A stretch of 64,000 bases of DNA from Nitrospira sp. (GCA_030123605.1 CP126123.1:248001-312000), one strand, 5' to 3'. Positions 37,351 to 46,841 are shown, counted from the stretch's first letter. Notes: a model not told the origin generated them from the sequence alone. Program-made: numbers and translations.

Positions 37351-38271
37351 ATGAGTGACGAACGTTCGTCGATCAAACGGATCCTGTTTGCCACCGACTT
37401 TTCTCCCTGCGCCCATCATGCAGAAAAGCAGGCGGCGTTCCTCAGCAAAGTGTACGGCGTCAAGGTCGACGTCGTCCATGTGTTGGAACTCTATCCGGGA
37501 GTCTATGCCGCAGTTCAGGACCATGAAGAAACGGATGGGCGATTGGACGACGCCGTGCAGCGGCTTCGGTCACCGACGGTTACCGCGACCGGTCATCAGC
37601 GGATCGGCATTCCGAGCGTGCAGATTTGTGAAGTCGCCATGGAGACTCGCGCGGATCTGATCGTGATGGGCACCCATGGAAGGACCGGGCTCGATCATAT
37701 TTTTCTGGGGAGCACCGCGGAGCGGGTCCTCACCATGGCTCCATGCCCCGTGTTGACGATCAGGGCGCCGAAAGATTCCGACGCGCGACAGGACCAGGCT
37801 CCGGTCTCATTCAAGCAGCTCGTCGTCCCGATCGATTTTTCAGGCTGCTCGTTGGATGCCCTTGAGTATGGAGTTCGCCTGGCCGGAGACTTCGGCGCAG
37901 CCTTGACGCTTCTGCATGTCTTGGAGCCTGCGTTGTATGAGGACGACGGAACGTTGCGACAGGCGGGGAACCAGGGACGAATCGACGAACGGATCGACCC
38001 GCAGCTCATACCCTATGTGAACGCGATTCAGGCGGCGGGTGTCTCCGTCCGGGCGGCGGTTCGCGGCGGCATCCCGGCCGATTCCATCCTGGAGTTTGTT
38101 CGCGCATCGGGGTCGGACCTCATCATCATGGGGACGCACGGACGGCGCGGGATTGCACATGTCATGAGGGGCAGTGTAGCCGAGGCAGTATTGCGCCGAT
38201 CGACCTGCCCGGTCCTTGTCGTGAAGGATCTCTCCTGTGCGTCGTGGCACAAACGGGTTGTGCGACCGTAA
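37351..38271 (+). CDS. Tandem UspA-domain universal stress protein (306 aa)
   Basis: Two UspA domains in one chain. Domain 1 (about 8-148) begins KRILFATDFSPCA and ends with the ATP-loop MGTHGRTGLDHIFLGSTAERVL..CPVLTI. Domain 2 (about 158-298) begins KQLVVPIDFSGCS and ends MGTHGRRGIAHVMRGSVAEAVLRR..CPVLVV. Both keep the G.HGR.G..GS loop, so both may bind ATP. Tandem forms behave as built-in dimers. GAGGGGGTAAG lies just upstream. Followed by a hairpin and the glucoamylase-like gene. Confidence 0.9.
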   Translation: MSDERSSIKRILFATDFSPCAHHAEKQAAFLSKVYGVKVDVVHVLELYPGVYAAVQDHEETDGRLDDAVQRLRSPTVTATGHQRIGIPSVQICEVAMETRADLIVMGTHGRTGLDHIFLGSTAERVLTMAPCPVLTIRAPKDSDARQDQAPVSFKQLVVPIDFSGCSLDALEYGVRLAGDFGAALTLLHVLEPALYEDDGTLRQAGNQGRIDERIDPQLIPYVNAIQAAGVSVRAAVRGGIPADSILEFVRASGSDLIIMGTHGRRGIAHVMRGSVAEAVLRRSTCPVLVVKDLSCASWHKRVVRP

Positions 38272-38279
38272 ACGGAGCC

Positions 38280-38298
38280 GGCAGGGGCGAAGCCTGCC
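38280..38298 (+). terminator. Small GC hairpin after the stress-protein gene
   Basis: GGCAGG (38280-38285) pairs with CCTGCC (38293-38298) around a seven-base loop, 9 bases after the stop at 38271. No T-run follows, so terminator function is uncertain. Confidence 0.35.
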
Positions 38299-38372
38299 AA
38301 GGTTCGTCGTTCGGCTCACGATGGCGTCTGCGAATCAGTCTCGTTGGTCGAGCGTAGAGAAAGGAGCGACCG

Positions 38373-40379
38373 ATGCCACGCGACCTTCCTCTCGGTAACG
38401 GATCCCTGCTCGTTACCTTCGACGGCACCTATCAGCTTCGCGATCTCTATTGGCCCTATGTCGGGTCGGAGAACCACACCGACGGGCATGTGTTTCGGGT
38501 AGGGGTGTGGGTGGAAGGGTTGTTCACTTGGTTGGATGACCCACGTTGGCGGCGCAAACTCCGTTACGCATCCGAAACCCTGGTGTCGCAGGTTGAGTTG
38601 TCCCATCCGGACCTTCACCTCACTCTGCGTTGGAGCGACGCCGTCGATTTTCACGAACCGCTCTTTCTCCGTCGCGTCGAAATCAGCAATGCCGCAGAGC
38701 GGGATCGGGAAGTTCGACTCTTCTTCCACCAGGACTTTCATATTTCCGGCTACGAACTTGGGGACACGGCCTACTATGAGCCGGAACGTCGAGCGCTCTA
38801 TCATTACAAAGGTGCCCGTTGGTTTCTGGTCAATACGGCGGTGCCGGGAAAACGGCCCGAGGATGCCGCGGATTCCATCGAGGGCTGGCACATCGGTCTC
38901 CATCAATGGGCCTGCGGTCAGAAGGAGATCGCGAGTCTGCAGGGAACGTGGAAAGACGCGGAAGACGGCCTGTTGTCCGGTAATCCGATCGCGCAGGGAT
39001 CGGTTGACTCTACCGCGGCGGTCCACCTGACGGTGCCGGCCGGTTCTTCGCAGGTCGTCTATTACTGGCTGGCGGTCGGCTCGAATTTCGAAGAGGTCAC
39101 GCGACTCAACCGTGTACTGCGCCGACGTGGTCCCTGGACGTTCATCGATCGCACCGCTTCCTATTGGCGCCTCTGGATAGACCTGCATCGTCCGGATTTC
39201 GTCGATCTGCCGAACGAGGTGTCGGCGCTCTATGCCGCGAGCCTTCTCATCATGCGCACACAGATCGACAACCAAGGCGCCGTCATCGCCGCCAACGATT
39301 CTGATATTGCCTCGGAAGTACGTGACACGTATTCCTACATGTGGCCGAGGGACGGCGCGATGGTCGCCTATGCCTTCGATTTGGCCGGCTTCTTGGAAAT
39401 CGCGCGCCCCTTCTATCAGTTCTGCGAACGGGTGCTCGCGAAGGAAGGGTGGCTGCTGCACAAATACAATCCGGATGGCACATTGGCATCCAGTTGGCAT
39501 CCTTGGATGAGGGACGGCCGGAAGGAGCTGCCGATTCAGGAGGACGAGACGGCGCTCGTCCTGTGGGCGCTCTGGAACCGGTTCGAAACGTGGAAAAACG
39601 TCGAGTACATCAAACCGTTGTACCGGTCGCTGATCATTCCCGCCGCGGATTTCATGGTGAAGTATCGGGATGCCGAGACCGGGTTGCCGCTTCCCTCCTA
39701 CGATCTCTGGGAAGAACGTCGCGGCCAGTTGTCCTTTACGTGCGGAGCCGTCTGGGCCGGCTTGAAGGCCGCGTCCAGATTCGCCAAGGCATTCGGCGAG
39801 CAGGCGTTGGCTGAACAGTACAGCACCGCCGCCGACCACATCAAGGCCGGCGTGGAGAGCACGTTGTACAGGCCTGAACTGAATCGTTTCGTACGGATGG
39901 TCGGGCATACGACGGACGGGAACCACCATATCGATGAGACATTGGACTCGTCGTTGTTCGGACTGTGGTATTTCGGCATGTTCTCACCGGACGATCCGCG
40001 CATCGTTCGGACCATGCAGGCGGTGCAGGATCGTCTCTGGGTGAAGACTGATGTGGGAGGAATGGCACGGTACGAGAACGACTACTATCACCACCAGAGT
40101 CAAAACATCGCCGACGTTCCCGGTAACCCCTGGTTCATCTGCACGCTATGGTTGGCCCAGTGGTTCATTGCGACCGCGAAGAACCGGGACGAACTGAACA
40201 AGGCCCTGCCCCTGTTGAACTGGTGTGTCCGCCATGCCTTGCCGTCGGGAATCCTTCCGGAACAGGTCCACCCGTACTCCGGTGTTCCGTTGTCGGTGTC
40301 GCCCCTCACCTGGAGCCATGGAACGTTCGTCACGACGGTTCAAGAATATCTCCGACAATGGCGAAAGTTGACGAAGTAA
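38373..40379 (+). CDS. GH15 glucoamylase-like glycoside hydrolase (668 aa)
   Basis: ATG at 38373 behind GAAAGGAGCGACC. N-terminal beta-sandwich (about 1-270; LGNGSLLVTFDGTYQLRDLYWPYVG), then an (alpha/alpha)6 barrel from about 285. The barrel has YMWPRDG (W324-P-R-D327), DLWEERRGQ with candidate general acid Glu447, and GILPEQVHPYSG with candidate base Glu630, plus SPLTWSHG near the end, the standard GH15 pattern. No signal peptide, so it probably acts on cytoplasmic alpha-glucans (glycogen, maltodextrin or trehalose) releasing glucose. Substrate cannot be read from sequence. Lies about 100 bp after the stress-protein gene. Confidence 0.85.
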   Translation: MPRDLPLGNGSLLVTFDGTYQLRDLYWPYVGSENHTDGHVFRVGVWVEGLFTWLDDPRWRRKLRYASETLVSQVELSHPDLHLTLRWSDAVDFHEPLFLRRVEISNAAERDREVRLFFHQDFHISGYELGDTAYYEPERRALYHYKGARWFLVNTAVPGKRPEDAADSIEGWHIGLHQWACGQKEIASLQGTWKDAEDGLLSGNPIAQGSVDSTAAVHLTVPAGSSQVVYYWLAVGSNFEEVTRLNRVLRRRGPWTFIDRTASYWRLWIDLHRPDFVDLPNEVSALYAASLLIMRTQIDNQGAVIAANDSDIASEVRDTYSYMWPRDGAMVAYAFDLAGFLEIARPFYQFCERVLAKEGWLLHKYNPDGTLASSWHPWMRDGRKELPIQEDETALVLWALWNRFETWKNVEYIKPLYRSLIIPAADFMVKYRDAETGLPLPSYDLWEERRGQLSFTCGAVWAGLKAASRFAKAFGEQALAEQYSTAADHIKAGVESTLYRPELNRFVRMVGHTTDGNHHIDETLDSSLFGLWYFGMFSPDDPRIVRTMQAVQDRLWVKTDVGGMARYENDYYHHQSQNIADVPGNPWFICTLWLAQWFIATAKNRDELNKALPLLNWCVRHALPSGILPEQVHPYSGVPLSVSPLTWSHGTFVTTVQEYLRQWRKLTK

Positions 40380-40856
40380 ACCATTGAGCGCGACCGTCTG
40401 TGATCCGACCGATGTCTTCGCCTGGCCCCGTGCAATCCCGCTCGTTTGTGCGATTGCGCACCATGAACGCGTGCCATGATGAATCAATACCGGAATGTCT
40501 CATTCTTTTTTTCGTCCGACCTTCATTTTCTGCTTGCAATGACTACGTATTTTATTTACATGCTCAAACCGTTTCAGAAGGGTGACTCGAACATGTGAGG
40601 CGTCGATTCGCCTGATCGGGTTCCACTCCTTCACGTCGGAAATCATTCCAAGATCTTTTTCGGGCGGCCATGGCGCATGCGAGACGAAAGATCTTGCCGG
40701 TCCTCTTCAACAACCGATCACAGCGACTTTGTCCTGGAGGGTGTGAGACGACTTCCGGACATCGATGACAATACGAACCGATTCGTCGGTCCGCGGCGGA
40801 CTCCGAACCGATTTCCGTCGGCCGCGGCCCTAGACAGATCTACTAGGGAGGTCATT
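40380..40856 (+). other. Interval of about 480 bp without a convincing gene
   Basis: Contains the only clearly AT-rich stretch in this part of the window (about 40490-40570), which suits a promoter for the LuxR-type gene. An open frame into that gene from 40677 has no ribosome site and poor sequence. A five-base inverted repeat (AGGCG..CGCCT, 40598-40613) is present. Confidence 0.45.
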
Positions 40857-41471
40857 ATGAACGTCAGTTCTACAGGCTTGCACGACCGGGCGACGGATGC
40901 GGCTCTCCATGAATCGCAGGTCCCCGGCGTTCTTGAAACGGGGACGTTGCTGTTCAGTTCTGCCCCCAAGTTGATTTACATCGATGCACGAGCCGGAGAG
41001 TTATGTGCCCGCATCAACCTGACCCTCACGGGTTGCGCGACCAACGTGCTTCCGTTGCCGGTGACGAGACTTTGCGCGGACATCGCCGCCGCGATGACGA
41101 CGAAACTTCGTCGGAGCGATTACAGCCCCTTTGAGTTGCGACGTTTTTCAGATGGCAAGGATTCATCGGTGTTGCTCCGCGGATATGGACTTCCCTATCC
41201 AGCCGGAAGCCAGGAAGGCAGGATCCTGGTTCTCCTGGAGGATCTCGGATGGAGAAAAGAACTGCCGTTGAAGGAAGCCTGTCGACGTTTTCATTTTACG
41301 GAACGTGAAGCGGAGGTGGTTCGCAATCTTGCGAAGGGCTATACCAACAAACAAATCGGTTCGGAACTCGATGCAACCGAGCAGACCATCAAGGAAGTGA
41401 TCAAGAGGATCATGCAGAAAACCCGTACGGCGACACGCACGGGAATCCTCATCGCGGTGTTGGACCTGTAG
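40857..41471 (+). CDS. LuxR-type helix-turn-helix transcription regulator (204 aa)
   Basis: I choose the ATG at 40857, preceded by GGGAGGT; the frame is open back to 40677 without another good site. The C-terminal 65 residues are a GerE/LuxR helix-turn-helix (FHFTEREAEVVRNLAKGYTNKQIGSELDATEQTIKEVIKRIMQKT), where the family's conserved E, LA.G..N..I and T...V positions are present. The N-terminal 130 residues (LIYIDARAGELCARINLTLTG, RILVLLEDLGW) look like a partial PAS-like sensor; I cannot name the ligand. Cytoplasmic. Confidence 0.82.
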   Translation: MNVSSTGLHDRATDAALHESQVPGVLETGTLLFSSAPKLIYIDARAGELCARINLTLTGCATNVLPLPVTRLCADIAAAMTTKLRRSDYSPFELRRFSDGKDSSVLLRGYGLPYPAGSQEGRILVLLEDLGWRKELPLKEACRRFHFTEREAEVVRNLAKGYTNKQIGSELDATEQTIKEVIKRIMQKTRTATRTGILIAVLDL

Positions 41472-41743
41472 CTGGCAACCGGCCGCGTGCTGTCGGCAGT
41501 TGCAAATAATGCGGATTTGCACGAAAGAGAGGACCGGCCACGAAAGAGGGAAAGGAATCCTGAGAGTGCCGTCGCCGTACGGAATCGGGAATTGAGGCCG
41601 TTCCCCCTTCTCTTTAGAATTCACCCCGAATTCCAGGTGACCGAAGGTGCTGAGCAGCGCGAGATGACGAGGGACGACGAGCGTCACTGAACCATCCGAC
41701 TTCCGACGTTTGGATTGCAAACCGTGCTCCCCGGCGAATTCAC

Positions 41744-42064
41744 ATGGACAGGTATGGGGGCCGTCAACCAGAGCGGGACCGACATGTTTTCATGCGCTCC
41801 ATTCCGTACGAAATACCCGCTTCACCGGAAGGATCCAGATGTTCACCTCAGGAGGGCGTGGCGTTGTCGCTCAACATCAGTTCCGGCGGCATCCTCCTGC
41901 TCATCGATTCGTCGATGGATATCGGCGAGGTGTTGAGGATACGGGTCCCTGCGGTCGCCGACCAGGCCAGAACTCCCACCCTGGGAGAGGTACGATGGTT
42001 CCGCAAGCTGCCGTTCAGGCTCTATGAAGAACTGTATTTTGCCGGTCTCAAGTTCGTGCTCTAA
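41744..42064 (+). CDS. PilZ-domain protein (106 aa)
   Basis: Short single-domain protein. Arg-rich N-terminus (RQPERDRHVFMRSIPYEIP), then LSLNISSGGILLLID (N44-x-S46-x-x-G49, the second c-di-GMP-contacting motif), then GEVLRIRVPA, GEVRWFRKLPF and YFAGLKFVL, the usual PilZ barrel order. Likely binds c-di-GMP and could link that signal to the polysaccharide genes downstream (inference). The start codon is not certain because the ribosome site is weak. Confidence 0.7.
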   Translation: MDRYGGRQPERDRHVFMRSIPYEIPASPEGSRCSPQEGVALSLNISSGGILLLIDSSMDIGEVLRIRVPAVADQARTPTLGEVRWFRKLPFRLYEELYFAGLKFVL

Positions 42065-42083
42065 CAGCTGTGAGGTCATAGCC

Positions 42084-42305
42084 ATGCGGGAATCGACCTT
42101 CGAGAAAAGGGACGCCGAGACCGGCGGCGAAATCACCGATTCGGACGAGACGATCGCCGTCTCACGCGAAACACCGGAGCGGCATCGGTGCAAAGAAGCA
42201 CGCGCCACGGGAGCCGATCCGCTGCAGCACATGTTCGAAGCCGTTCACCGATCGACGACCGCGAGAGGTCCCACCTCGGCCTTCAAGCCCGATCCCTTTT
42301 GGTAG
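42084..42305 (+). CDS. Small hypothetical protein (73 aa)
   Basis: ATG at 42084 behind GTGAGG, 19 bp after the PilZ gene. Highly polar, Glu/Arg/Thr-rich (ESTFEKRDAETGGEITDSDE), no hydrophobic segment or known domain; ends with AFKPDPFW. Probably a small gene co-transcribed with the PilZ gene, but coding support is only position and ribosome site. Confidence 0.4.
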   Translation: MRESTFEKRDAETGGEITDSDETIAVSRETPERHRCKEARATGADPLQHMFEAVHRSTTARGPTSAFKPDPFW

Positions 42306-42365
42306 CACCGCAGGGAAGGGTGCGCGGTAATCGGCAAGCGGGGAAGCGATCCGGCAGGAGGACTC

Positions 42366-44426
42366 ATGCGCAACCGGTGGTCACGTGAGGCAGCCGCAAA
42401 GCTGGAAGGGCTTGACCTCCTGTTGTATGCCACCAGGTTGATCGGAGCCGATCCCGACCTGGTGTTGTGGGGAGGCGGCAACTCCTCCCTGAAGATGACC
42501 GTTGCGGACCATATGGGGCGCGAGACCCCTGTGCTCTGGATCAAGGGCAGCGGTTCGGACATGCGGACTGCGACGCTGCGGCATTTCACGTCGCTGCGCC
42601 TGGATGAACTGCTTCCGCTCCGGGAACGCGACGACATGCCAGACGGCGAGATGGTCGCCTATCAACTTCGGTGCATGCTTCAACCGGGCCAGCCGAATCC
42701 CTCCATCGAGACGTTGCTCCATGCGTTCATCCCTGCTCCGCATGTGTACCATACGCACGCCGATGCGATTTGTGCCTTGTTGGACGTCCCGGACAGCCGG
42801 ACCCTGCTGCAGGAAGTCTACGGTGGACGAATCGGCATCGTACCCTATCGACGACCAGGGTTCGCCCTGGCGAAATCGGTCAGTCGTGTGGTTCATGACG
42901 AGCCGGACATCGAGGCGCTGTTCCTTGACAAACATGGGCTCATCACCTGGGGCGACACGGCGGAAGAGGCGTATCTGAGAACCTGGCAGGCCGTCCGCAA
43001 GGCGGAACGATTCGTCAGGGCAAGAAGCAAGCGGATCGGCCCGACTCCGCCGTCGCACAGGATCGACCTGCCCAGACCTTGCCGACACGAGTGTGCCGCA
43101 CGGTTGGCGTTGGCATTGCGTCGGGCGATCAGCCGCCAAGACCGCAAACTCTTGGCCTATGACGACAGCCCGGAGGTGCTGCGGTTTGTGGATGCGCCGG
43201 CAGCCAGGGACCTGTCTCAGGTCGGACCATTCACCCCGGACCATATTCTCCATACGAAATCGAAGCCGCTCTTTATGGACTGTCCGCAGGAGGAAGGGGC
43301 GGATGCAATCGATGGTCTCGTCGAAAAGGCCGTCGAGAGTTATCGGGCGAATTATGTGCAGGCCTTCGAGTGCTACAAGACGCCCGACCTGAAAATGTTG
43401 GATCCCTACCCCAGAATCGTACTCGTTCCCGGTATCGGTCTGTTTGCCGCGGGGAAGGATCCCCGTGCCTGCCGGATCGCCCGCGACCTCTACCTCCACA
43501 CGATGTCGGTCGCTCGCGCGTCATCAGTCATCGATCGGTACAGCGGGCTCTCTCCCCAAGACCAATTCGACTTCGAATACTGGCCCTTGGAATTGTACAA
43601 ACTGACATTAGCGCCTCCGGAACGGGACATGGCGCGCCGAATCGTTCTGATTACCGGAGCGGCCGGTGCGATCGGGCGAGCCGTCGCCGCCCGCCTGGTC
43701 GCCGCCGGCGCTTCGGTGATCCTCACGGACCTGGACCGCGCCCCGTTGCAACGTCTGTCCGATGAGTTGAACGAATCCTGCGGCGAAGAACAGACGATCG
43801 CCCTCCACATGAACGTGGCCGACGAGTCGGAGGTGGAGGCGGCGATGAATCGCGCCGTGCTGCGCTACGGCGGCCTGGATGTGCTGGTGTCGAATGCGGG
43901 CATTGCGCGCAGCGGCTCGATCGACGGCCTCTCACTCGCCGATTGGAACGATTCCTTCACGGTGAATGCGACCGGTCATTTCCTGGTCTGTCGCGAAGCC
44001 ATGCGTCTGTTCAAACGACAGGGAATGGGAGGGAACATCGTCGTCGTGGCCACCAAGAACGTGGTGGCTCCCGGCAAACACTTTGCCGCCTATTCCGCCT
44101 CGAAAGCGGCTCAGGTCCAACTGGCCCGCGTGCTCGCGATCGAAGGGGGCGAATGCGGCATCCGCGTCAACATCGTGAATCCCGACGCGGTCTTGGAGGG
44201 GTCCGGCCTCTGGTCTCCCGAGATGAGACGGTCGCGGGCGGCGGCCTACGGAATTCCGGTCGAACAACTGGAGGCCCACTGCATCTCGCGCAACCTCCTG
44301 CAGGTCAAGATCACGAGCCACGACGTGGCGGAGTCCGTGTTGTTTTTGGCGTCCGACCGGTCGTCGAAGACGACGGGAGCGATGCTCTCGGTCGACGGCG
44401 GAGTCAAGGAAGCGTTCCCCCGATGA
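42366..44426 (+). CDS. Bifunctional class II aldolase/short-chain dehydrogenase (686 aa)
   Basis: Two enzymes in one chain. The N-terminal 350 residues are a class II aldolase/RhaD-like domain with the metal-binding HVYHTHAD (His129, His131) and DKHGLITWG. From residue about 425 a short-chain dehydrogenase follows: ITGAAGAIGRAVA (NAD site), NAGIARSG, and YSASK (Tyr576, Lys580). At the usual catalytic Ser position the sequence reads VVATKNVVAPG, Thr or Lys where Ser is common. Likely acts on sugar (deoxy)phosphates. The ATGA junction with the export gene suggests a tie to polysaccharide precursor supply (inference). Confidence 0.82.
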   Translation: MRNRWSREAAAKLEGLDLLLYATRLIGADPDLVLWGGGNSSLKMTVADHMGRETPVLWIKGSGSDMRTATLRHFTSLRLDELLPLRERDDMPDGEMVAYQLRCMLQPGQPNPSIETLLHAFIPAPHVYHTHADAICALLDVPDSRTLLQEVYGGRIGIVPYRRPGFALAKSVSRVVHDEPDIEALFLDKHGLITWGDTAEEAYLRTWQAVRKAERFVRARSKRIGPTPPSHRIDLPRPCRHECAARLALALRRAISRQDRKLLAYDDSPEVLRFVDAPAARDLSQVGPFTPDHILHTKSKPLFMDCPQEEGADAIDGLVEKAVESYRANYVQAFECYKTPDLKMLDPYPRIVLVPGIGLFAAGKDPRACRIARDLYLHTMSVARASSVIDRYSGLSPQDQFDFEYWPLELYKLTLAPPERDMARRIVLITGAAGAIGRAVAARLVAAGASVILTDLDRAPLQRLSDELNESCGEEQTIALHMNVADESEVEAAMNRAVLRYGGLDVLVSNAGIARSGSIDGLSLADWNDSFTVNATGHFLVCREAMRLFKRQGMGGNIVVVATKNVVAPGKHFAAYSASKAAQVQLARVLAIEGGECGIRVNIVNPDAVLEGSGLWSPEMRRSRAAAYGIPVEQLEAHCISRNLLQVKITSHDVAESVLFLASDRSSKTTGAMLSVDGGVKEAFPR

Positions 44427-45763
44427 CGACCGCACAAAAACCGTTCCGACAGCCGATGGTCTCACGTTGTGCGATTCCCGGACTTGTTCTGATGGCCGCC
44501 CTGTCCGGCGGCTGTGGGTCCGGCCTCTTTCACTTCGGTTCATCCGCGCCTGAAACGAAGGACGACCTGCAGATCGCCCGTGAGTTGTCCGGACGCGGCT
44601 CCTATGATGAGGCCATAGGGGTTCTCCGGCGGATTCTCGACCAACCGGCCGACGCTGCGACCTATGAAGCCCGCTGGCTGTTGGCCCAAACCCATGAGGC
44701 CAAGGGTGATGTTCAGGCGGCTCTCCGGGACTATCACTCGATCCGGAAGGATTTTCCTCAAACCGCCCACGGGATGGAGGCGTTGGAAAAGATTCGACTG
44801 CTTCAGCCGACCGTCGTGCCGCCTCCTCAACTTCAGGAAACCGTGGCCCAGACGCCTTCCGGCGAATACCGTCTCGGCGAGGAAGATGAACTCGACATTT
44901 CTGTGTACGGCGACGAAGAACTTTCGAAAATCCAAACCGTTCGGCCGGACGGAAAAATCGCCTTCCCACTCATCGGCGATGTCCAAGCGGCCGGGCTCAC
45001 GCCCGATGAGTTGCGGGAACAGATCACCAGGCGCTTGTCGAAATATCTCAAGGCGCCGCGTCTCACCGTTATCGTCTCTCAATACAACAGCAAACAGGTG
45101 TATGTCCTCGGCCAGGTCAAAACGCCGGGGGTGCTCCGCCTGAGCAACGACATCACCGTGCTGCAAGGCATCGCGCGGGCCGGCGGCGCGACCGACGATG
45201 CCGACCTTCGAGGGGCCCTGCTGGTCCGCAACTCCCATGTGCTCCCCGTGAATTTCGAACGCCTGCTCCGCAACGGAGACGTGACGCACAATGTCCTGAT
45301 GCGGCAAAACGACACCATTTTGATTCCCAGCGTCTCGGCTCGGAAGGTCTTTGTGTTGGGCGAAGTCAAACTGCCGATCGCCATTCCCTTGAGGAATCCG
45401 ATTTCATTGATCGAATCCCTGTCCATGGCAGGAGGCTTCACCAGGGACGCCGAACCCAAGAGCATCGCGATCATCAGGGGCGGCCTCGGCGCGCGCGGGA
45501 TGCTGACCGTCAATGTGGATGAGATCACCAAGGACGGCCTGACGGCGGGGAATCTCATGCTGCAACCGAACGACATCGTCTATGTCCCCCGCAGTTTCAT
45601 CGCCGATGTTGACCGTTTCCTGGACCATGTGGCGAGAATCGTCACGCCGGTCGTCCTGGCTGAATTCGGGATCGCGTTGTATCCGACGGTGAAGTCCGTC
45701 TTGACGACGGGAGGAACTCCGAGTCAGATCAATCTCATTCCGCAGCCGCAGCAGCCCCGGTGA
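44423..45763 (+). CDS. TPR-fused Wza-type polysaccharide export lipoprotein (446 aa)
   Basis: The ATG at 44423 overlaps the previous stop by four bases. A signal with lipobox-like ending (LMAALSGGC, Cys31) is followed by a TPR-like stretch (45-130; ARELSGRGSYDEAIGVLRRIL, ARWLLAQTHEAKGDVQAALRDY). Next comes the poly_export domain (YRLGEEDELDISVYGDEELS.., VRPDGKIAFPLIGDVQAAGL) and SLBB repeats (VYVLGQVKTPGVLRLSNDITVLQGIARAGG; VFVLGEVKLPIAIPLRNPISLIESLSMAGG). Outer-membrane channel for exopolysaccharide. The TPR addition is unusual compared with E. coli Wza and could recruit periplasmic partners. Confidence 0.9.
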   Translation: MTTAQKPFRQPMVSRCAIPGLVLMAALSGGCGSGLFHFGSSAPETKDDLQIARELSGRGSYDEAIGVLRRILDQPADAATYEARWLLAQTHEAKGDVQAALRDYHSIRKDFPQTAHGMEALEKIRLLQPTVVPPPQLQETVAQTPSGEYRLGEEDELDISVYGDEELSKIQTVRPDGKIAFPLIGDVQAAGLTPDELREQITRRLSKYLKAPRLTVIVSQYNSKQVYVLGQVKTPGVLRLSNDITVLQGIARAGGATDDADLRGALLVRNSHVLPVNFERLLRNGDVTHNVLMRQNDTILIPSVSARKVFVLGEVKLPIAIPLRNPISLIESLSMAGGFTRDAEPKSIAIIRGGLGARGMLTVNVDEITKDGLTAGNLMLQPNDIVYVPRSFIADVDRFLDHVARIVTPVVLAEFGIALYPTVKSVLTTGGTPSQINLIPQPQQPR

Positions 45764-45830
45764 CCATGGATAGGAATCGTGAGACAGATGAGTGTCAGGC
45801 CGGTCGTACGGAGCGAAGGGCGACGAACCC

Positions 45831-46811
45831 ATGAAACTCCTGGTACACATCCACGCCTATAATGTACCGGCGGACCGAACGGTCGAGGCGGTGTTGGATC
45901 AAACCCACCCAGCCGACGCGGTCGTGGTCGTCGATAACGCCGCGACGATTCCCATCCTTCAGTCCCCCGTTCCACCGCAGGTGCGTGTGGTCCGCAACGC
46001 CAAGAACTGCGGCCCTGGCGGAGCGGTCGTCACGGGATTGACCTATGCGCTGGATCGCGGCTATGAGTGGATCTGGATTCTGGACGGCGACAGTGTGCCT
46101 CGGAAGGACGCGTTGGAAAAGCTGGTCGATCTGTGTGGGTCCTTCGACCCGGGCATGCGGGCTTCCCTCGGCATCGTCAGTTCGGCGCAGCGGCTCGTCC
46201 CTTCACCCAAGCTGTTTCTCGGCCGGCGCCTGACCCCGCGAGGACCTCGGCCTCCCCATATCGATCACGCCCTGCTGTATTGCGAATGTGATTCCATCCT
46301 CTGGAGCGGAAGCCTGGTCAATCTCGACGCCGTGAGGGCCGTGGGGTTGCCGAGATATGGACCGCAAGGTCCGTGGCACGACCTGAGCTTCGACTACGGA
46401 GACATGGCGTTCGCCTATCGGCTGCGGAGAGCCGGCTATCGTGTTCTCGTCCATCGAACGAGCATCATCGACCATCCGGTCGGGCAGGCGAAACTCATGA
46501 CGCTGTTGAATCGGCCGTTGGTCAGCACCAATCACTCTGCCGATCGACGGTACCTCTTTTTCAGGAACCTGGTGTATTTCTGGACCTATCTCTACCAGAA
46601 GCAGGAGTGGTTGGGGTTGACCCTCTGGTTTTCCTATCGCCTGACCGTGACGATCATCGGCATCCTGCTCCTCGAACGGGGGCGGACCAGGAAGGTCGCG
46701 GCCTGTCTGAAAGGAACGTTCGATGGATTTCGTCGGAATCTGGAAACGCAGTATGATCCGAGCGCGGGCCGAGCCCTGAGGGCCGGTCCGTCGGCAGCGG
46801 GAAACGGATAG
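45831..46811 (+). CDS. GT2-family glycosyltransferase, copy A (326 aa)
   Basis: I start at the ATG 45831 (MKLLVHIHAYNVPADRTVEA); GAAGGG is upstream. GT-A fold: DAVVVVDNAA, NCGPGGAVVTGLTYAL, WIWILDGDSVP (the DxD-like metal site), WSGSLVNLDAVRAVGLPRYG, and FDYGDMAFAYRLRRAGYRVL. The C-terminal region is hydrophobic (LVYFWTYLYQKQEWLGLTLWFSYRL), so it is probably membrane-associated. Its start and end resemble the gene at 49247 on the other strand, so the two are paralogues. Donor sugar unknown. Confidence 0.87.
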   Translation: MKLLVHIHAYNVPADRTVEAVLDQTHPADAVVVVDNAATIPILQSPVPPQVRVVRNAKNCGPGGAVVTGLTYALDRGYEWIWILDGDSVPRKDALEKLVDLCGSFDPGMRASLGIVSSAQRLVPSPKLFLGRRLTPRGPRPPHIDHALLYCECDSILWSGSLVNLDAVRAVGLPRYGPQGPWHDLSFDYGDMAFAYRLRRAGYRVLVHRTSIIDHPVGQAKLMTLLNRPLVSTNHSADRRYLFFRNLVYFWTYLYQKQEWLGLTLWFSYRLTVTIIGILLLERGRTRKVAACLKGTFDGFRRNLETQYDPSAGRALRAGPSAAGNG

Positions 46812-46841
46812 GACCGGAGCCCTTCACCGGGAGTGACAGCG

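Noticed and set aside
38316-39929. Long open frame antisense to the GH15 gene (537 codons)
   Set aside because: It has no family-like sequence; it mirrors a GC-rich gene with rare stops in the complement. The sense frame has clear GH15 motifs.
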